DNA from: Candidatus Freyarchaeota archaeon | Lineage (GTDB): Archaea; Asgardarchaeota; Jordiarchaeia; Jordiarchaeales; Jordiarchaeaceae | Length of the DNA stretch: 64,000 nt | NCBI GenBank assembly: GCA_030587365.1 | Contig: JAUQZE010000047.1 | Location: 23,128 to 87,127 of the forward strand | Direction: 5' to 3' | Part shown: positions 1-8,836 of the stretch, piece by piece | Layout of the letters: each line of letters begins with the position of its first letter | Numbering within the stretch: the stretch's first letter is position 1 | Notes under the pieces: generated by a model | Databases searched by the model: none | Seen by the model: the letters and a program-made list of their open reading frames with translations, nothing else | Told to the model about the DNA's origin: nothing | Translations under genes and position numbers: made by a program

Positions 1-379
1 TTATATACTTAACTATTATAAGGTTTACTACAAGTTTAGAGAACCCAAAAATTGAAGTATTTGATTATTTTTCGCACCTTTTTGAATTGTTTTTCTGTCT
101 CGGCTTTGTTCTGTGCCTTAATTTTTGCTTGCAAGTAAAGAATAGTTTTGGTCTAAATTGAAGGAAGTTTTGGTTGGCGGATTTAACTCTTAATATATTG
201 CTAATCGTTATCTATCAAAAATTCACCATCAAGCTTGTTATTTTTGTGGCGCATAGTTTATTTACAAGGTTAAGCGTCGAGTGGAATGGTTTCCTATACT
301 TTTATTAAGTTTTAAAGAATGAGTTGGGTAAGCTCCAGCTTTTCAATCATAAAAAAAGGAAAAAGGGGAACGGAAGGGT
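1..379. repeat. Intergenic region with a repeat shared with 2950-3380
   Basis: No gene is supported here. Positions 49-146 resemble 3280-3375: both contain a TTCTGTGCCTTA core followed by a TTGCAAGT-AAGAATA segment. Positions 151-187 resemble 2960-2996 through the shared AGAAGTTTTGGTTGGCG-like text. The repeats therefore lie on both sides of the surface-protein gene. They may be upstream regions of paralogous surface-protein genes, with a second paralogue lying left of the window; that part is inference. Confidence 0.5.
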
Positions 380-2875
380 TTAGACTCTCCTTTTGATGAG
401 GACTATTGCTATTCCTGCAACTACTATCACTGCCGCAACTCCGCCGCCGATTAGAAGCAATGTAGTGAAACCCTGCTGTTGCTGGGCGTTAAGGAAGGTA
501 AGTAATAGCAACGGCGTTATATTCTGAGCTTCAGAAACCAGTTCAATGGTCACATTCTCTCCGAAACCCATATCTATGAAAATCTTGGCAAAGTTTTGAG
601 CATCCAGAGAATACCAGCCCAGAAATTCAGTTGCGCCATCACCGAGCGCCATACCCAACAAATACCCAAAGTGAACAAATATAGTATTTAAACTATAGTT
701 GAGTTGGTAACACGTATAAGTTCCAGCGGGCACAGTAACCGAGGTCGGACCAGAAACCCAGGCACCAATATCTAGATCTCCAGAGTCAAAATCTGTAGTA
801 TTGCTACCTGATGTGTCTACCATCCATTCAGAAAGAGTTGTATTCGCTATATTCATCCATGATAAACTATCTACGAGGGGGAACTGGTAGAGGTAGACTG
901 TTATGTTAAACATAAAACTTGCAAACTGCTTAGCGCTTGTGCCATTAGTGAATGCAATATCAATTTCCGAGTCTACCCGGGGTATGGAGTAATCTGTTGT
1001 GTTCACGTATGTCCATATTTTTCCAGTACCACCCGAAGCATTTGTTGGAGGAGACCCGCCCATGGCACTGATTACTTTCATCATATCTATTGTTGTTGTG
1101 AGATTGTAGCACTGCTGCGTGTTGCCGTACCAGTCTATTATGTTTACTAAGCCATAATTTTTCTGAGTGTAGGTAAAGGAGCCAGTAAAGGTGGAGTTTC
1201 TGTACGTGAATTGATAGGTCCAGGTTTTCCCTGTGGGTATGCTTCCCGGGGTTCCAGAGGGATTAACCAGCTCAATGGTATAATTGCTCCCGGCGTCAGT
1301 CTCTATGAAAATCTTGGCAAAGTTTTGAGCATCCAGAGAATACCAGCCCAGAAATTCAGTTGCGCCATCACCGAGCGTCATACCCATCCAATACCCAAAG
1401 TTAACAAATATAGTATTTAAACTATAGTTGAGTTGATAACTCGAATAAGTTCCAGCGGGCACAGTGATATTAGTCGGACCAGAAACCGAGGCACTAACAT
1501 TGAAATCTCCAGAGTCAAAATCTGTAGTATTGCTACCTGATGTGTCTACCATCCATTCAGAAAGAGTTGTATTCGCTATACTTGTCCATGATAAACTATC
1601 TACGAGGGGGAACTGGTAGAGGTAGACTGTTATGTTAAACATAAAACTTGCAAACGCCTTGGCGCTTGTGCCGTTTGGGTATGCAATATCAATTTCTGTG
1701 TCCACTCTGGGTATGGAGTAATTTGTTGTGTTCAGGTATGTCCATATTTTTCCAGTACCGCCCGAAGCATTTGTTGGACGAGACCCGCCCATGGCACTGA
1801 TTACTTTCATCATATCAAATGTTGATGTGAGATTGTAGCACTGCTGCGTGCTGCCGTTCCAGTCAGTTATGCTTACTATGCCTTCATTTGTCTGAGTGTA
1901 GATAAAGGACCCGGTAAAAGTGGAGTTCCTGTACGTGAGTAGATAGGTCCAGGTTTTCCCTGTGGGTATGCTTCCCGGGCTTCCAGAAGGTTGAAGCAGC
2001 TCAATGGTCATATTAGCCCCGGAGCCGAAATCAAAGAAAATCTTGGCAAAATTTTGAACATCCGAAGAATACCAGCCCAGCACTTGATTTATTGAAGGGT
2101 ATTGCGTAGCCATGAAGTAACCGAAGAGTACACATGTAGTATTTTGCGTATAGTTGAGTTGGTAACTCGAATAAGTTCCAGCGGGCACAGTGACATTAGT
2201 CGGACCGGTAACCGAGGCGGAAACATTCAAATCTTCATAAACTGCCGGAATTGAACTATTGCTACCTGTTGTGTCTACTGTCCATCCAGACGCGCTTGTA
2301 TTCGCTATACTTGTCCATGATAAACCGTCTGAGAGTGGGAGCTGGTAGAGGTATACTGTTACGTTAAACAACAAACCCATGAACATCTTGTAACTTGTAC
2401 CGTTTGTGAATATTTGGTCCATTTCCGAGTCTACTCGGGGTATGGAGTAATTTGTTGTGTTCAGATATGTCCATATTGTTAGGGTAGAGCTTGAAGTATT
2501 TTCTGGAGGAGATCCGCCGAAGGCTAGGGATGCTTGTATTATATCTATTGTTGTTGTGAGATTGTAGCACTCTTGCGTGCTGCCGTTCCAGTCTGTTATG
2601 TTTACTAAGCCATAATTTTTCTGGACGTAGGCAAAGGATCCAGTAAAGTTGGTGGTGGAGTTTATGAACGTATTTCGATAGTACCAGGTTTGATTTGTGG
2701 TTAAAGCTTTCGGGGCTGCGTTTGCTGCGGAAATTGAGGTGGGTAAAAAGAGTATATTACAAAGGTTGGAATTATTTGCGATGGCGTTGCTCCCGAGTGG
2801 GGTTATTATCAGCAGTGAGAGGCTGAAGAGTGTCAACGATAGTAGAATTTTCTTGACATTTTGGCGATTAGTCAT
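380..2875 (-). CDS. Three-repeat secreted/anchored surface glycoprotein
   Basis: The 831-residue protein starts with a basic n-region and a hydrophobic stretch (about residues 8-32) that fits a signal peptide. It ends with a membrane helix (about 805-827) followed by KRRV, so the body should be outside the cell with a short cytosolic tail. The body is three tandem repeats of roughly 240 residues. Each opens with a T-W-Y/T-Y segment, carries an I-x-D-W-N/Y-G motif, and closes with a V-P-A-G-T-Y motif followed by an LGWYS-type block. N-x-S/T sequons are very dense, as expected for an S-layer-associated glycoprotein. Repeats 2 and 3 are almost identical over long stretches even at DNA level, which points to recent internal duplication. 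The ATG start has GGGAG about 10 bases upstream. No enzymatic motif is seen, and the ligand or function is unknown. Confidence 0.85.
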   Translation of the reverse strand: MTNRQNVKKILLSLTLFSLSLLIITPLGSNAIANNSNLCNILFLPTSISAANAAPKALTTNQTWYYRNTFINSTTNFTGSFAYVQKNYGLVNITDWNGSTQECYNLTTTIDIIQASLAFGGSPPENTSSSTLTIWTYLNTTNYSIPRVDSEMDQIFTNGTSYKMFMGLLFNVTVYLYQLPLSDGLSWTSIANTSASGWTVDTTGSNSSIPAVYEDLNVSASVTGPTNVTVPAGTYSSYQLNYTQNTTCVLFGYFMATQYPSINQVLGWYSSDVQNFAKIFFDFGSGANMTIELLQPSGSPGSIPTGKTWTYLLTYRNSTFTGSFIYTQTNEGIVSITDWNGSTQQCYNLTSTFDMMKVISAMGGSRPTNASGGTGKIWTYLNTTNYSIPRVDTEIDIAYPNGTSAKAFASFMFNITVYLYQFPLVDSLSWTSIANTTLSEWMVDTSGSNTTDFDSGDFNVSASVSGPTNITVPAGTYSSYQLNYSLNTIFVNFGYWMGMTLGDGATEFLGWYSLDAQNFAKIFIETDAGSNYTIELVNPSGTPGSIPTGKTWTYQFTYRNSTFTGSFTYTQKNYGLVNIIDWYGNTQQCYNLTTTIDMMKVISAMGGSPPTNASGGTGKIWTYVNTTDYSIPRVDSEIDIAFTNGTSAKQFASFMFNITVYLYQFPLVDSLSWMNIANTTLSEWMVDTSGSNTTDFDSGDLDIGAWVSGPTSVTVPAGTYTCYQLNYSLNTIFVHFGYLLGMALGDGATEFLGWYSLDAQNFAKIFIDMGFGENVTIELVSEAQNITPLLLLTFLNAQQQQGFTTLLLIGGGVAAVIVVAGIAIVLIKRRV

Positions 2876-3539
2876 CCCATGCTTTCTCCCATAAAACTTT
2901 TTACCTCAAAATTTTTGATGTGATACTTTTTTGTTCGTTTAAATTAATAAATTTTTGCTTTGGTCTTCAAATTGGCAGAAGTTTTGGTTGGCGTTTGCTA
3001 AGGTTGTCTTTGGTGATTGCTTTCGGTGGGATGTTCACCTAGGAGTGTAGGATTGGAGTCCACTGTTTTGTGTTTGCGGCGTTGGAAATCGGGGGAACGA
3101 GTAGTAATACGAATAGCTTCACTGTTAGTAGGGCGATTATTTTTTTCGCTTTCATTCCTTTTTTCCTCACTTTTATTAACAATCCTGTATAATTGAGTTA
3201 TGTAGAATCGCCGTGTAATATGATTATGGAACGTGATTATAAGTTTTACAACAAAAAATAGATCGTGTGTGAAAAAATTGGAGTATTTGCTTGCTTTTCG
3301 CGCCTATTTGAAGCGTGTTGCTGTGTAAGTTTTATTCTGTGCCTTAGTTTTTACTTGCAAGTTAAGAATAAATAACTGGAATCAATCTTTAAGGTGAAAG
3401 TTTATAAAAAAGTTTGGAGTATGGTTGAGTGATTTGTTAAATATGGGCGGGCAAAAATTTTTGTGCGTCTTCCTTTGGTGGGAATCTTTTTTAGGAAAAA
3501 TCTCATCGTTGTTAATTCTAATATATAGTAATCGGGTAA
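2876..3539. other. Intergenic gap with repeat fragments
   Basis: This is the space between divergently transcribed genes, so both promoters should lie here. It holds the two fragments (about 2950-3000 and 3280-3375) related to sequence at 1-190. No RNA gene or convincing ORF is visible. Confidence 0.4.
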
Positions 3540-5021
3540 ATGCGGTTGGTGAACTGTTTGGATATCCGTTTTCTAGGTGGGGTTCGTGAGATCGGACGTA
3601 GCGGTGTTCTGTTGGAATCGGATGAAACGAAGATTCTGGTGGACTGTGGTTTAAAGCTTGGTGAGCGTACTGAGTATCCGCGTCTAGACCAGATTGATAG
3701 TGTGGACGCAGTTATTTTAACCCATGCTCACATAGATCACACTGGGGCTTTGCCTCTGCTTTTCTCTCTGAAAAAGCTCTCTCCGAATTTTAAGGGTGTT
3801 TTTTGCACTCCGCCCACTCTTGCTCTCTCTCACATAATGCTGAGGGACTCTTTCAAGCTGCAGCAGATAGAGTGGGAGAAGCTTGGTGTAACGCCGCTTT
3901 ATGGTTATCAAGACCTTGTTGAGTGCCTGAGCAACTGTAAAACTGTTAACTATCACTCCTCTTTCGATATTGGTGATTTTACTATTAGTTTTTTTGAGTC
4001 GGGTCATGTGCTGGGTAGCTGTTTTCTTAAAATAGAGTCTGATTATGGTACCCTTATCTACGCGGGTGATATTGGGGGTTTTTATAGGAGTAATCACCTC
4101 AATCCCGCAGAGACCGGTGTGCGGTGTGACTGGTTGATACTGGAGTCCACGTATGGTGCGACGCTTCAACACCTTTCCATTAAGCAGGTGCATAATAGCT
4201 TGACTGAAATAGTCAGAAACTATTTTGAGGAGCATCCTCACGGTAAAATTTTGATTCCGGCCTTCGCTTTCGCCCGGAGCCAGGAAATCATGCGGCTGTT
4301 TAGTCTTCGCAATATTCCTTACCCCTTATATTACGATGGTATGATTAAGGAGACTCAGAAGGTCTACGATGCGCATGTTGCCTACATGAATGAGGAGGTT
4401 AAAAACCAGTTCTACCAGACGAGGCAAAACCCTTTTCTGGGAAACTTCACACCCCTCGATACCATGGAGCAGAGATGGGAGGTAATACGGAGTAAAAAGC
4501 CGGCAATAATTCTTGCACCCAGCGGGATGCTGAACGGTGGCTGGTCTCCCTTCTACCTCTCCAAACTTAACAGTCTGGAGAACTTACTTCTTTTTGTGAG
4601 CTATGAAGCGGAGGAGACTCCCGGTCGCAGAATACTGGATGGTGAGAAGAAGATTAAGATTACTCTACTGAATGATGAGTATGAGTGGAGTGAGGAAGAA
4701 CTGGAAGTGAAAATTAGGGTGGCCAAGATCGAGGGTTTGAGTGCTCATGCTGCGGCGGACGACCTCCGTACTTTCGCCAGAAGTTGTAAGCCGGAAAAAA
4801 TATTTCTTGTTCACGGTGAACCACCGGATGTGGAGTCCCTTAACGGAATATTTCAGAAGGATAGGATACTGAAAGACGCTGAAATCATTATACCGCAAGG
4901 AGAGAAACGCTACGCACTAAAAACTGAGACAGCAGGAAAAGAGGTGCTAAAAAGAATCATGGAAAGGCTGGACAGCCTAGAGGAAAGAATGTCAAGGATG
5001 GAAAATAAACTCGACCACTAA
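3540..5021 (+). CDS. Beta-CASP metallo-beta-lactamase ribonuclease (CPSF73-like)
   Basis: The protein belongs to the metallo-beta-lactamase/beta-CASP nucleases, the family of CPSF73 and archaeal aCPSF, which cut or trim RNA with two zinc ions. The signature HAHIDHTGALP (motif 2, about residues 61-71) is clear. ESGHVLGSC and YAGDIGG follow as motifs 3 and 4. The beta-CASP insert with ILAPSGMLNGG sits near residue 330, and the C-terminal RMMBL part contains GLSAHAAADDL and VHGEPP. At 493 residues with no N-terminal KH domains it fits the shorter aCPSF2-like or exonuclease-like group rather than aCPSF1. The last 35 residues are charged and coiled-coil-like (LDSLEERMSRMENKL), perhaps for dimerisation. 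It stands alone on this strand. Endo- versus exonuclease mode cannot be decided from sequence. Confidence 0.9.
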   Translation: MRLVNCLDIRFLGGVREIGRSGVLLESDETKILVDCGLKLGERTEYPRLDQIDSVDAVILTHAHIDHTGALPLLFSLKKLSPNFKGVFCTPPTLALSHIMLRDSFKLQQIEWEKLGVTPLYGYQDLVECLSNCKTVNYHSSFDIGDFTISFFESGHVLGSCFLKIESDYGTLIYAGDIGGFYRSNHLNPAETGVRCDWLILESTYGATLQHLSIKQVHNSLTEIVRNYFEEHPHGKILIPAFAFARSQEIMRLFSLRNIPYPLYYDGMIKETQKVYDAHVAYMNEEVKNQFYQTRQNPFLGNFTPLDTMEQRWEVIRSKKPAIILAPSGMLNGGWSPFYLSKLNSLENLLLFVSYEAEETPGRRILDGEKKIKITLLNDEYEWSEEELEVKIRVAKIEGLSAHAAADDLRTFARSCKPEKIFLVHGEPPDVESLNGIFQKDRILKDAEIIIPQGEKRYALKTETAGKEVLKRIMERLDSLEERMSRMENKLDH

Positions 5022-5171
5022 TCCAGCTTCTAAAGTTTCTTTGGGGAGAGCGGCTGATTTATTTTGACTCGAATACATTTGAGGATTTGTTTCTTAACAA
5101 TTTTTAGTGTTGGGTATTTTTATTTCATCTATTGTTTTTATTCGAGTGTTTTTATAGAAATGTTTTTAAAA

Positions 5172-5193
5172 GCGAAAAGTTTTAATTATATAA
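5172..5193 (+). promoter_or_regulatory. Archaeal BRE/TATA promoter
   Basis: A purine-rich BRE-like GCGAAAAGT directly precedes TTTAATTATATAAG, the classical archaeal promoter arrangement. It lies about 130 bases upstream of the ArsR-type gene and probably drives it, leaving a fairly long leader. Confidence 0.45.
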
Positions 5194-5320
5194 GCCGGGA
5201 TAGGTAATATCTGATTATGTTTCTTAACGTATTTATAATTAGTTAAAAATTTAAAACCTGTTGAACGCTTTAGGTACCATGTATTATTAGAATGAGAAAC
5301 GGAAAGGGAAGTGTTTGAGG

Positions 5321-5596
5321 ATGGCGGAATTGAATGTTAAAGGGGATGAAGTGGCTAAGGTAGCTAAAGCTTTAGCATCGGAGACCAGATTGCAGCTCCT
5401 AAAATTACTCTCCGAAAAGAACATGGACGTAAGCCGGATAGCGGCAAAACTAAATCAAACCGAAGCAAACATTTCTGCCCAAATCAAAATCTTAGAAAAA
5501 GTTGGATTACTAAAATCCCACTACGAACCTGGAGAACATGGCGTAAGAAAGGTCTGCGAAACCGCAGTAGAAAAAATAAACATAAACTTAGTCTAA
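5321..5596 (+). CDS. ArsR-family winged-helix transcriptional regulator
   Basis: A small protein of about 91 residues that is essentially a single winged helix. ALASETRLQLLKLL is the ArsR-type entry helix, followed by the recognition helix (AAKLNQTEANISAQIKILE) and a wing with KSHYEPGEHG. No cysteine pair for metal sensing is seen apart from one C near the end, so a metal ligand is not supported. An in-frame TTG lies six bases upstream at 5315; I prefer ATG 5321 because MAELNVKGDE is a natural beginning. It precedes the DUF1801 gene on the same strand by about 100 bases. Confidence 0.8.
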   Translation: MAELNVKGDEVAKVAKALASETRLQLLKLLSEKNMDVSRIAAKLNQTEANISAQIKILEKVGLLKSHYEPGEHGVRKVCETAVEKININLV

Positions 5597-5702
5597 CAGA
5601 AACATAAACCCCCCCACAAAAAAATGTAAATATAAAAGTCAAAAAATAGACGCTAACAGTTTAGATAAATCAAAAGAGAGAAAAAATTATGTAGGTGGGA
5701 AG

Positions 5703-6029
5703 ACGAATAAAGTTGATAGTTACCTAGAAAAACAGAAATCACCTCAAAAAGAGATCTGCCAAAAGTTGAGAGAAATCATTTTCAAAACTATTCCCAACGT
5801 TAAAGAAGAGATGAAATGGGGTGTTCCGACTTACGCCGATGGCAAATATTACATCATAGCGTTAAAAGACCATGTCAATTTGGGGTTCTCATTGAAGGGG
5901 CTTTCAAGGGAGGAGCAGAAACTGCTTGAAGGTTCGGGAAAAACAATGAAGCACATTAAGATTCGCTCTTTGAAAGAAATAGAAGAGAAGAGAATTGCAG
6001 AATTGTTAGAGCGGGTGTGGAAAAAATAG
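5703..6029 (+). CDS. DUF1801 (YdhG-like) protein, apparent ACG start
   Basis: The protein has the DUF1801 pattern: an N-terminal VDSYLEKQ stretch, an amphipathic helix, the motif EEMKWGVPTYADGKYY, and a C-terminal helix. The function of the family is not established. The reading frame stays open well upstream but has no ATG or GTG and no early TTG. The family's normal N-terminus (T/M-N-K-V-D-S-Y) begins at an ACG codon at 5703, preceded at ideal spacing by AGGTGGG. Either ACG is used, or an ATG was mutated, or there is a base error. A TTG at 5766 would drop the conserved VDSYL part. It is followed after nine bases by the small wHTH gene. Confidence 0.6.
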   Translation, partial: TNKVDSYLEKQKSPQKEICQKLREIIFKTIPNVKEEMKWGVPTYADGKYYIIALKDHVNLGFSLKGLSREEQKLLEGSGKTMKHIKIRSLKEIEEKRIAELLERVWKK

Positions 6030-6038
6030 GTGGAGAAA

Positions 6039-6209
6039 ATGGCTGATAAACCAATTAATCCATATGGGTTAGGAGCCAAGTTCATTGAGTATTGTGTGAA
6101 ACAAGGTTGGCTCACACAACAGGGCTCAGGTGGGAGAGGAACCAAGTGGTATACAACTGACAAAGGCAGGAAAGAACTGAAAAAGCAGTTCGGAATAGTA
6201 GAGGTGTGA
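6039..6209 (+). CDS. Small winged-helix-like protein (56 aa)
   Basis: The ORF starts at ATG 6039 after a good AGGTGGAG site and ends in a TGA that overlaps the GTG start of the next gene. The sequence (GLGAKFIEYCVKQGWLTQQG, then GTKWYTTDKGRKEL) looks like the second half of a winged helix: a recognition helix followed by a wing with W-Y-T-T. The tight spacing on both sides suggests co-transcription with the DUF1801 and MGMT-like genes. DNA binding is inference. Confidence 0.65.
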   Translation: MADKPINPYGLGAKFIEYCVKQGWLTQQGSGGRGTKWYTTDKGRKELKKQFGIVEV

Positions 6210-6706
6210 TAGTGAGTTATAAAAAGAAATCGTGGCAGGAGAAACTGGCAGACAAACAAGGCTACCCGAAAATACTGAAGCTAGAAAAGAGATTTCCATG
6301 TTACAATGCAGTTCACAAAATGGGAGCCGAAGTAGGCGATGAAGTAGTTCTTGTTAATCCCAGCGAAGTCATTGAAATAATGAAAAAAGTGCCAAAGGGA
6401 AAGCTAATAACTATCGTTGAAATCTGCAAGAATATCGCCAAAAACCACAAAGTCAAGGCTTGTTGTTCTCTTACCACAGGAATTTTCATTATGACTGCAG
6501 CTAATGCAGCTGAAGAAGCCGCTAAACAAGGCAAGGACCTCAATATTCCATACTGGCGGACTTTAAAGGCAGATGGATTCTTGAATGAGAAATTTCCTGG
6601 CGGAGCAGAAGCACAGAAAGAAAAGTTGGAAAATGAAGGATTCAAAGTAATACAGAAAGGGAAAAAATATCTTGTTCAAAACTATCAAAACTTCTTAGTT
6701 AGTTGA
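6206..6706 (+). CDS. MGMT-family (alkyltransferase-like) protein
   Basis: The protein matches, from memory, a group annotated as MGMT-family or methylated-DNA-cysteine methyltransferase-like. It has an N-terminal SWQEKL segment, then VPKGKLITIVEICKNIAK (the DNA-binding helix region of the MGMT fold), then PLTTGIFIM-type text (here SLTTGIFIM), then PYWRTLKADGFLNEKFPGG with the arginine expected to replace the flipped base. The canonical PCHR active-site cysteine motif is not present, so a DNA-damage-recognition role like ATL proteins is more likely than alkyl transfer. The start is GTG 6206, overlapping the previous stop by four bases, or GTG 6212. Confidence 0.65.
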   Translation: MIVSYKKKSWQEKLADKQGYPKILKLEKRFPCYNAVHKMGAEVGDEVVLVNPSEVIEIMKKVPKGKLITIVEICKNIAKNHKVKACCSLTTGIFIMTAANAAEEAAKQGKDLNIPYWRTLKADGFLNEKFPGGAEAQKEKLENEGFKVIQKGKKYLVQNYQNFLVS

Positions 6707-6902
6707 TAATAAACAGCGCGCGTTTTTCTTGCTCTTTGTGAATGTCCAATTGTAGATATTCATGCCAGCTAACGTACGTATGTGCAATGCCAAGCAAGAT
6801 GGTAGTAACGCTGAGTAGCCATTTATGAAGCACCAATGATGCCACCAGAAAATACACTATGGGGGTCCCCAAGAAGAAAACATCCAAAGCTGATCTCAAC
6901 AA
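6699..6902 (-). pseudogene. Possible membrane-protein remnant
   Basis: A 67-codon frame with a TTG start encodes two hydrophobic segments (GTPIVYFLVASLVLHKWLL and VTTILLGIAHTYVSWHEYL) that look like real protein. The frame also extends upstream without a start codon to a stop at about 6933, and no ribosome binding site is evident. I read it as a fragment of a decayed membrane-protein gene, or possibly a short real gene. It overlaps the end of the MGMT-like gene by eight bases. Confidence 0.25.
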
Positions 6903-7087
6903 GACAGAAAAAACTCCAAAAGGCGGAGTGAATCAGAATAGAAAGGGGAAGTGTGGAATATTTTTTTAAATAATTAAGTCTTGTTTAGGCATTCTGAGGA
7001 CTAATAAAAAGTATAAATATAGGGGTTAAAAAAAGTAGAGTTCTGTGGGTGTAGTTCGAGCACACCTTAATTGTGGTTATTGAAGTT

Positions 7088-8167
7088 TCATTTTCCTTTT
7101 GCTGCGTTAATCCATTTTTCCACATCACTTTTTGTGAAGCTCCATCCCTTTGGCACTGGCACTTTCCCCATCCTTAACGCCGATTGCATCTGTTCGTAGA
7201 GTCTATCTGAGTTTCTGTTTGCTAAATCTTTCTTGGAAGTCACGCCAACTCCCATAACCAAGAGTTCCGCAGCGTTCTGGTCCACCTCTTCCAGACATAG
7301 AATGTCAGCCATCTGAATCCACTTTTGGGCCTTCTGCGGGTTAACTTGTGCTACCGAAGCCACCTTGTCCACAGAGGCTTTAGCGAGATCAGCTATTGTT
7401 CTGATTCTTTCCTTATCTAACCGTGATCCGTAAACTGGACCGACTCCCTCAATCCGTGCTGCATCCATCTTAGCTCTCGGCACTTTTGCTGGAGCCGCTA
7501 CTGCAACAGCTTTAGCCTTTGTTGGAGGTTTTACCCTCTTTGCTTTCTCTGGAACCTTTGCAACTTTCTTGGCTTCGACCCTAGCTGTGGGCTTCTCGGT
7601 TCTTACGGCTCTCCAGACGAGTACTCCGAAGACTGCAGCGATAATTGCGAGTACTCCGCCTATTACAATCATATTTTGCTTGCCGTAAAAACCACTAATA
7701 ATTTCCACAGCACCCAGACCGATCAAACCCACGATAACGACTCTAGCCCCTTTTCCAGCAGCCAAGGGATAAGCTAATAAGAGAACCCCGGCACCGGACA
7801 CCAAACCCAAGATAGTCCAGAAACCTCCATACAAAACTGACGGAGACAATCGAAGCAAAGCCATGAAAGTTAGGAGATTCCCGTAACTCGCATACAAAAC
7901 TGGCGAAGAAAATTGAAGCAGAGACAAGACAGTTAATAAGTTCCCTAAACTCGCATACAAAACTGGCGAGGAAAATTGATATAGAGACCAGAGGGTTAAA
8001 AGAGTCTTGAAATTCTCCAAGTTAGTAAAAGATAATAGACCCAAATTCGCTACAGGAGTAAGGTCGATAGGAGTAGGGAAAAGAGCCACACCGCTAAAGT
8101 AGACTCCTATTAATCCTGCGAAAAAAGCTAAAAGCCCGCCTACCACACTTGACCGTTCACCAGCCAT
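7088..8167 (-). CDS. Multi-spanning membrane protein with C-terminal helix-hairpin-helix (DUF4332-like) domain
   Basis: The 359-residue protein begins with a membrane helix (about 8-29). A region of near-perfect short repeats follows, each containing QFSSPVLYAS-x-GNLLT or a variant (residues about 58-115). Three more hydrophobic helices come next (about 119-190), then an Ala/Lys/Pro-rich linker, then a soluble domain (about 235-359). That domain opens with IEGVGPVYGSRL, a helix-hairpin-helix signature of DUF4332-type domains, and ends with a short helix (TKSDVEKWINAA). HhH domains bind DNA or protein; which applies here is unknown. The ATG is preceded by GAGGTGAG. The short repeat is also visible at DNA level, so it is recent. 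Confidence 0.7.
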   Translation of the reverse strand: MAGERSSVVGGLLAFFAGLIGVYFSGVALFPTPIDLTPVANLGLLSFTNLENFKTLLTLWSLYQFSSPVLYASLGNLLTVLSLLQFSSPVLYASYGNLLTFMALLRLSPSVLYGGFWTILGLVSGAGVLLLAYPLAAGKGARVVIVGLIGLGAVEIISGFYGKQNMIVIGGVLAIIAAVFGVLVWRAVRTEKPTARVEAKKVAKVPEKAKRVKPPTKAKAVAVAAPAKVPRAKMDAARIEGVGPVYGSRLDKERIRTIADLAKASVDKVASVAQVNPQKAQKWIQMADILCLEEVDQNAAELLVMGVGVTSKKDLANRNSDRLYEQMQSALRMGKVPVPKGWSFTKSDVEKWINAAKGK

Positions 8168-8836
8168 AACTCCTCACCTCAACATCTTATAATTATAAAT
8201 AAATAAACCAACATATAACCTTTTTTAAAGCAATTCACCCAAAAATAAAAAGTAGAAAACACCAAAAACAGTATTAATTGGTTTACCTACAAAACTAGAA
8301 CCCTCAGCAACCCCTGCATCTCACCTACTTTTTTATCTAATCTTTCAAAAAAAGCTCAAAACTTTTTGATGATAGCCTCTCCTCTCCTAGGCTGGCTTAA
8401 TAATTGGGGAATTTTACCAATTTTCAAGAACATTTTATTCCGGGAATAACCCGGGAGGAAAAGGCAAAGATACTCGGCCAAAATATGAGAAAAATTTTGG
8501 AACTTTAGGTTCTACTGCGCTATGAGACGCGTGTACAATTATCAAAATTTCCCTCTTTTGAAAATGAGCCTTGCTTTGAAGAGATGAGAAAGGGAGAAAA
8601 TTATGTCTATAATTCCTCCCAGTCTTTACCAACTTCTATATTAGCAAACCGTTTTATGTTCTATTGCGGCTACTCTTGTACAATCAGGTAAATAATAAGC
8701 CCAATTATTTTTAAAAAAGCGAGAAAAGTTTTTGATAATGATTGCCTACTTATTATATAGTTCCCAAAAAATTTAAAAAAAAAAACAACATGTGTAATTC
8801 TAGCGCGTGGGAGAAAGTGTATATTAGGTGGTATGG
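8168..8836. other. Intergenic gap with decayed gene tail
   Basis: This is a divergent gap of about 670 bases. It contains the left copy (8623-8707) of an 85-base direct repeat whose right copy lies at 11310-11396. On the minus strand the end of the left copy still reads IIGLIIYLIV plus a stop, the C-terminus of the small membrane protein at 11358-11573. It is therefore the remnant of a second copy of that gene. TATTATATAG at 8751-8760 is a plausible promoter for the downstream cluster. Confidence 0.5.
8623..8707 (+). repeat. Direct repeat, left copy (partner 11310-11396)
   Basis: The segment from TCTTTACC to CCCAATTAT matches 11310-11396 almost throughout, in the same orientation. The two copies bracket the three-gene cluster at 8.8-11.2 kb, consistent with insertion of the cluster by a duplication or recombination event. 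Confidence 0.7.

Noticed and set aside
3717..4241. 174-codon minus-strand frame inside the beta-CASP gene
   Set aside because: It lies opposite conserved catalytic motifs and its composition is not protein-like.
8435..8632. 65-codon minus-strand frame
   Set aside because: No binding site or family pattern, and it ends inside the decayed repeat region.
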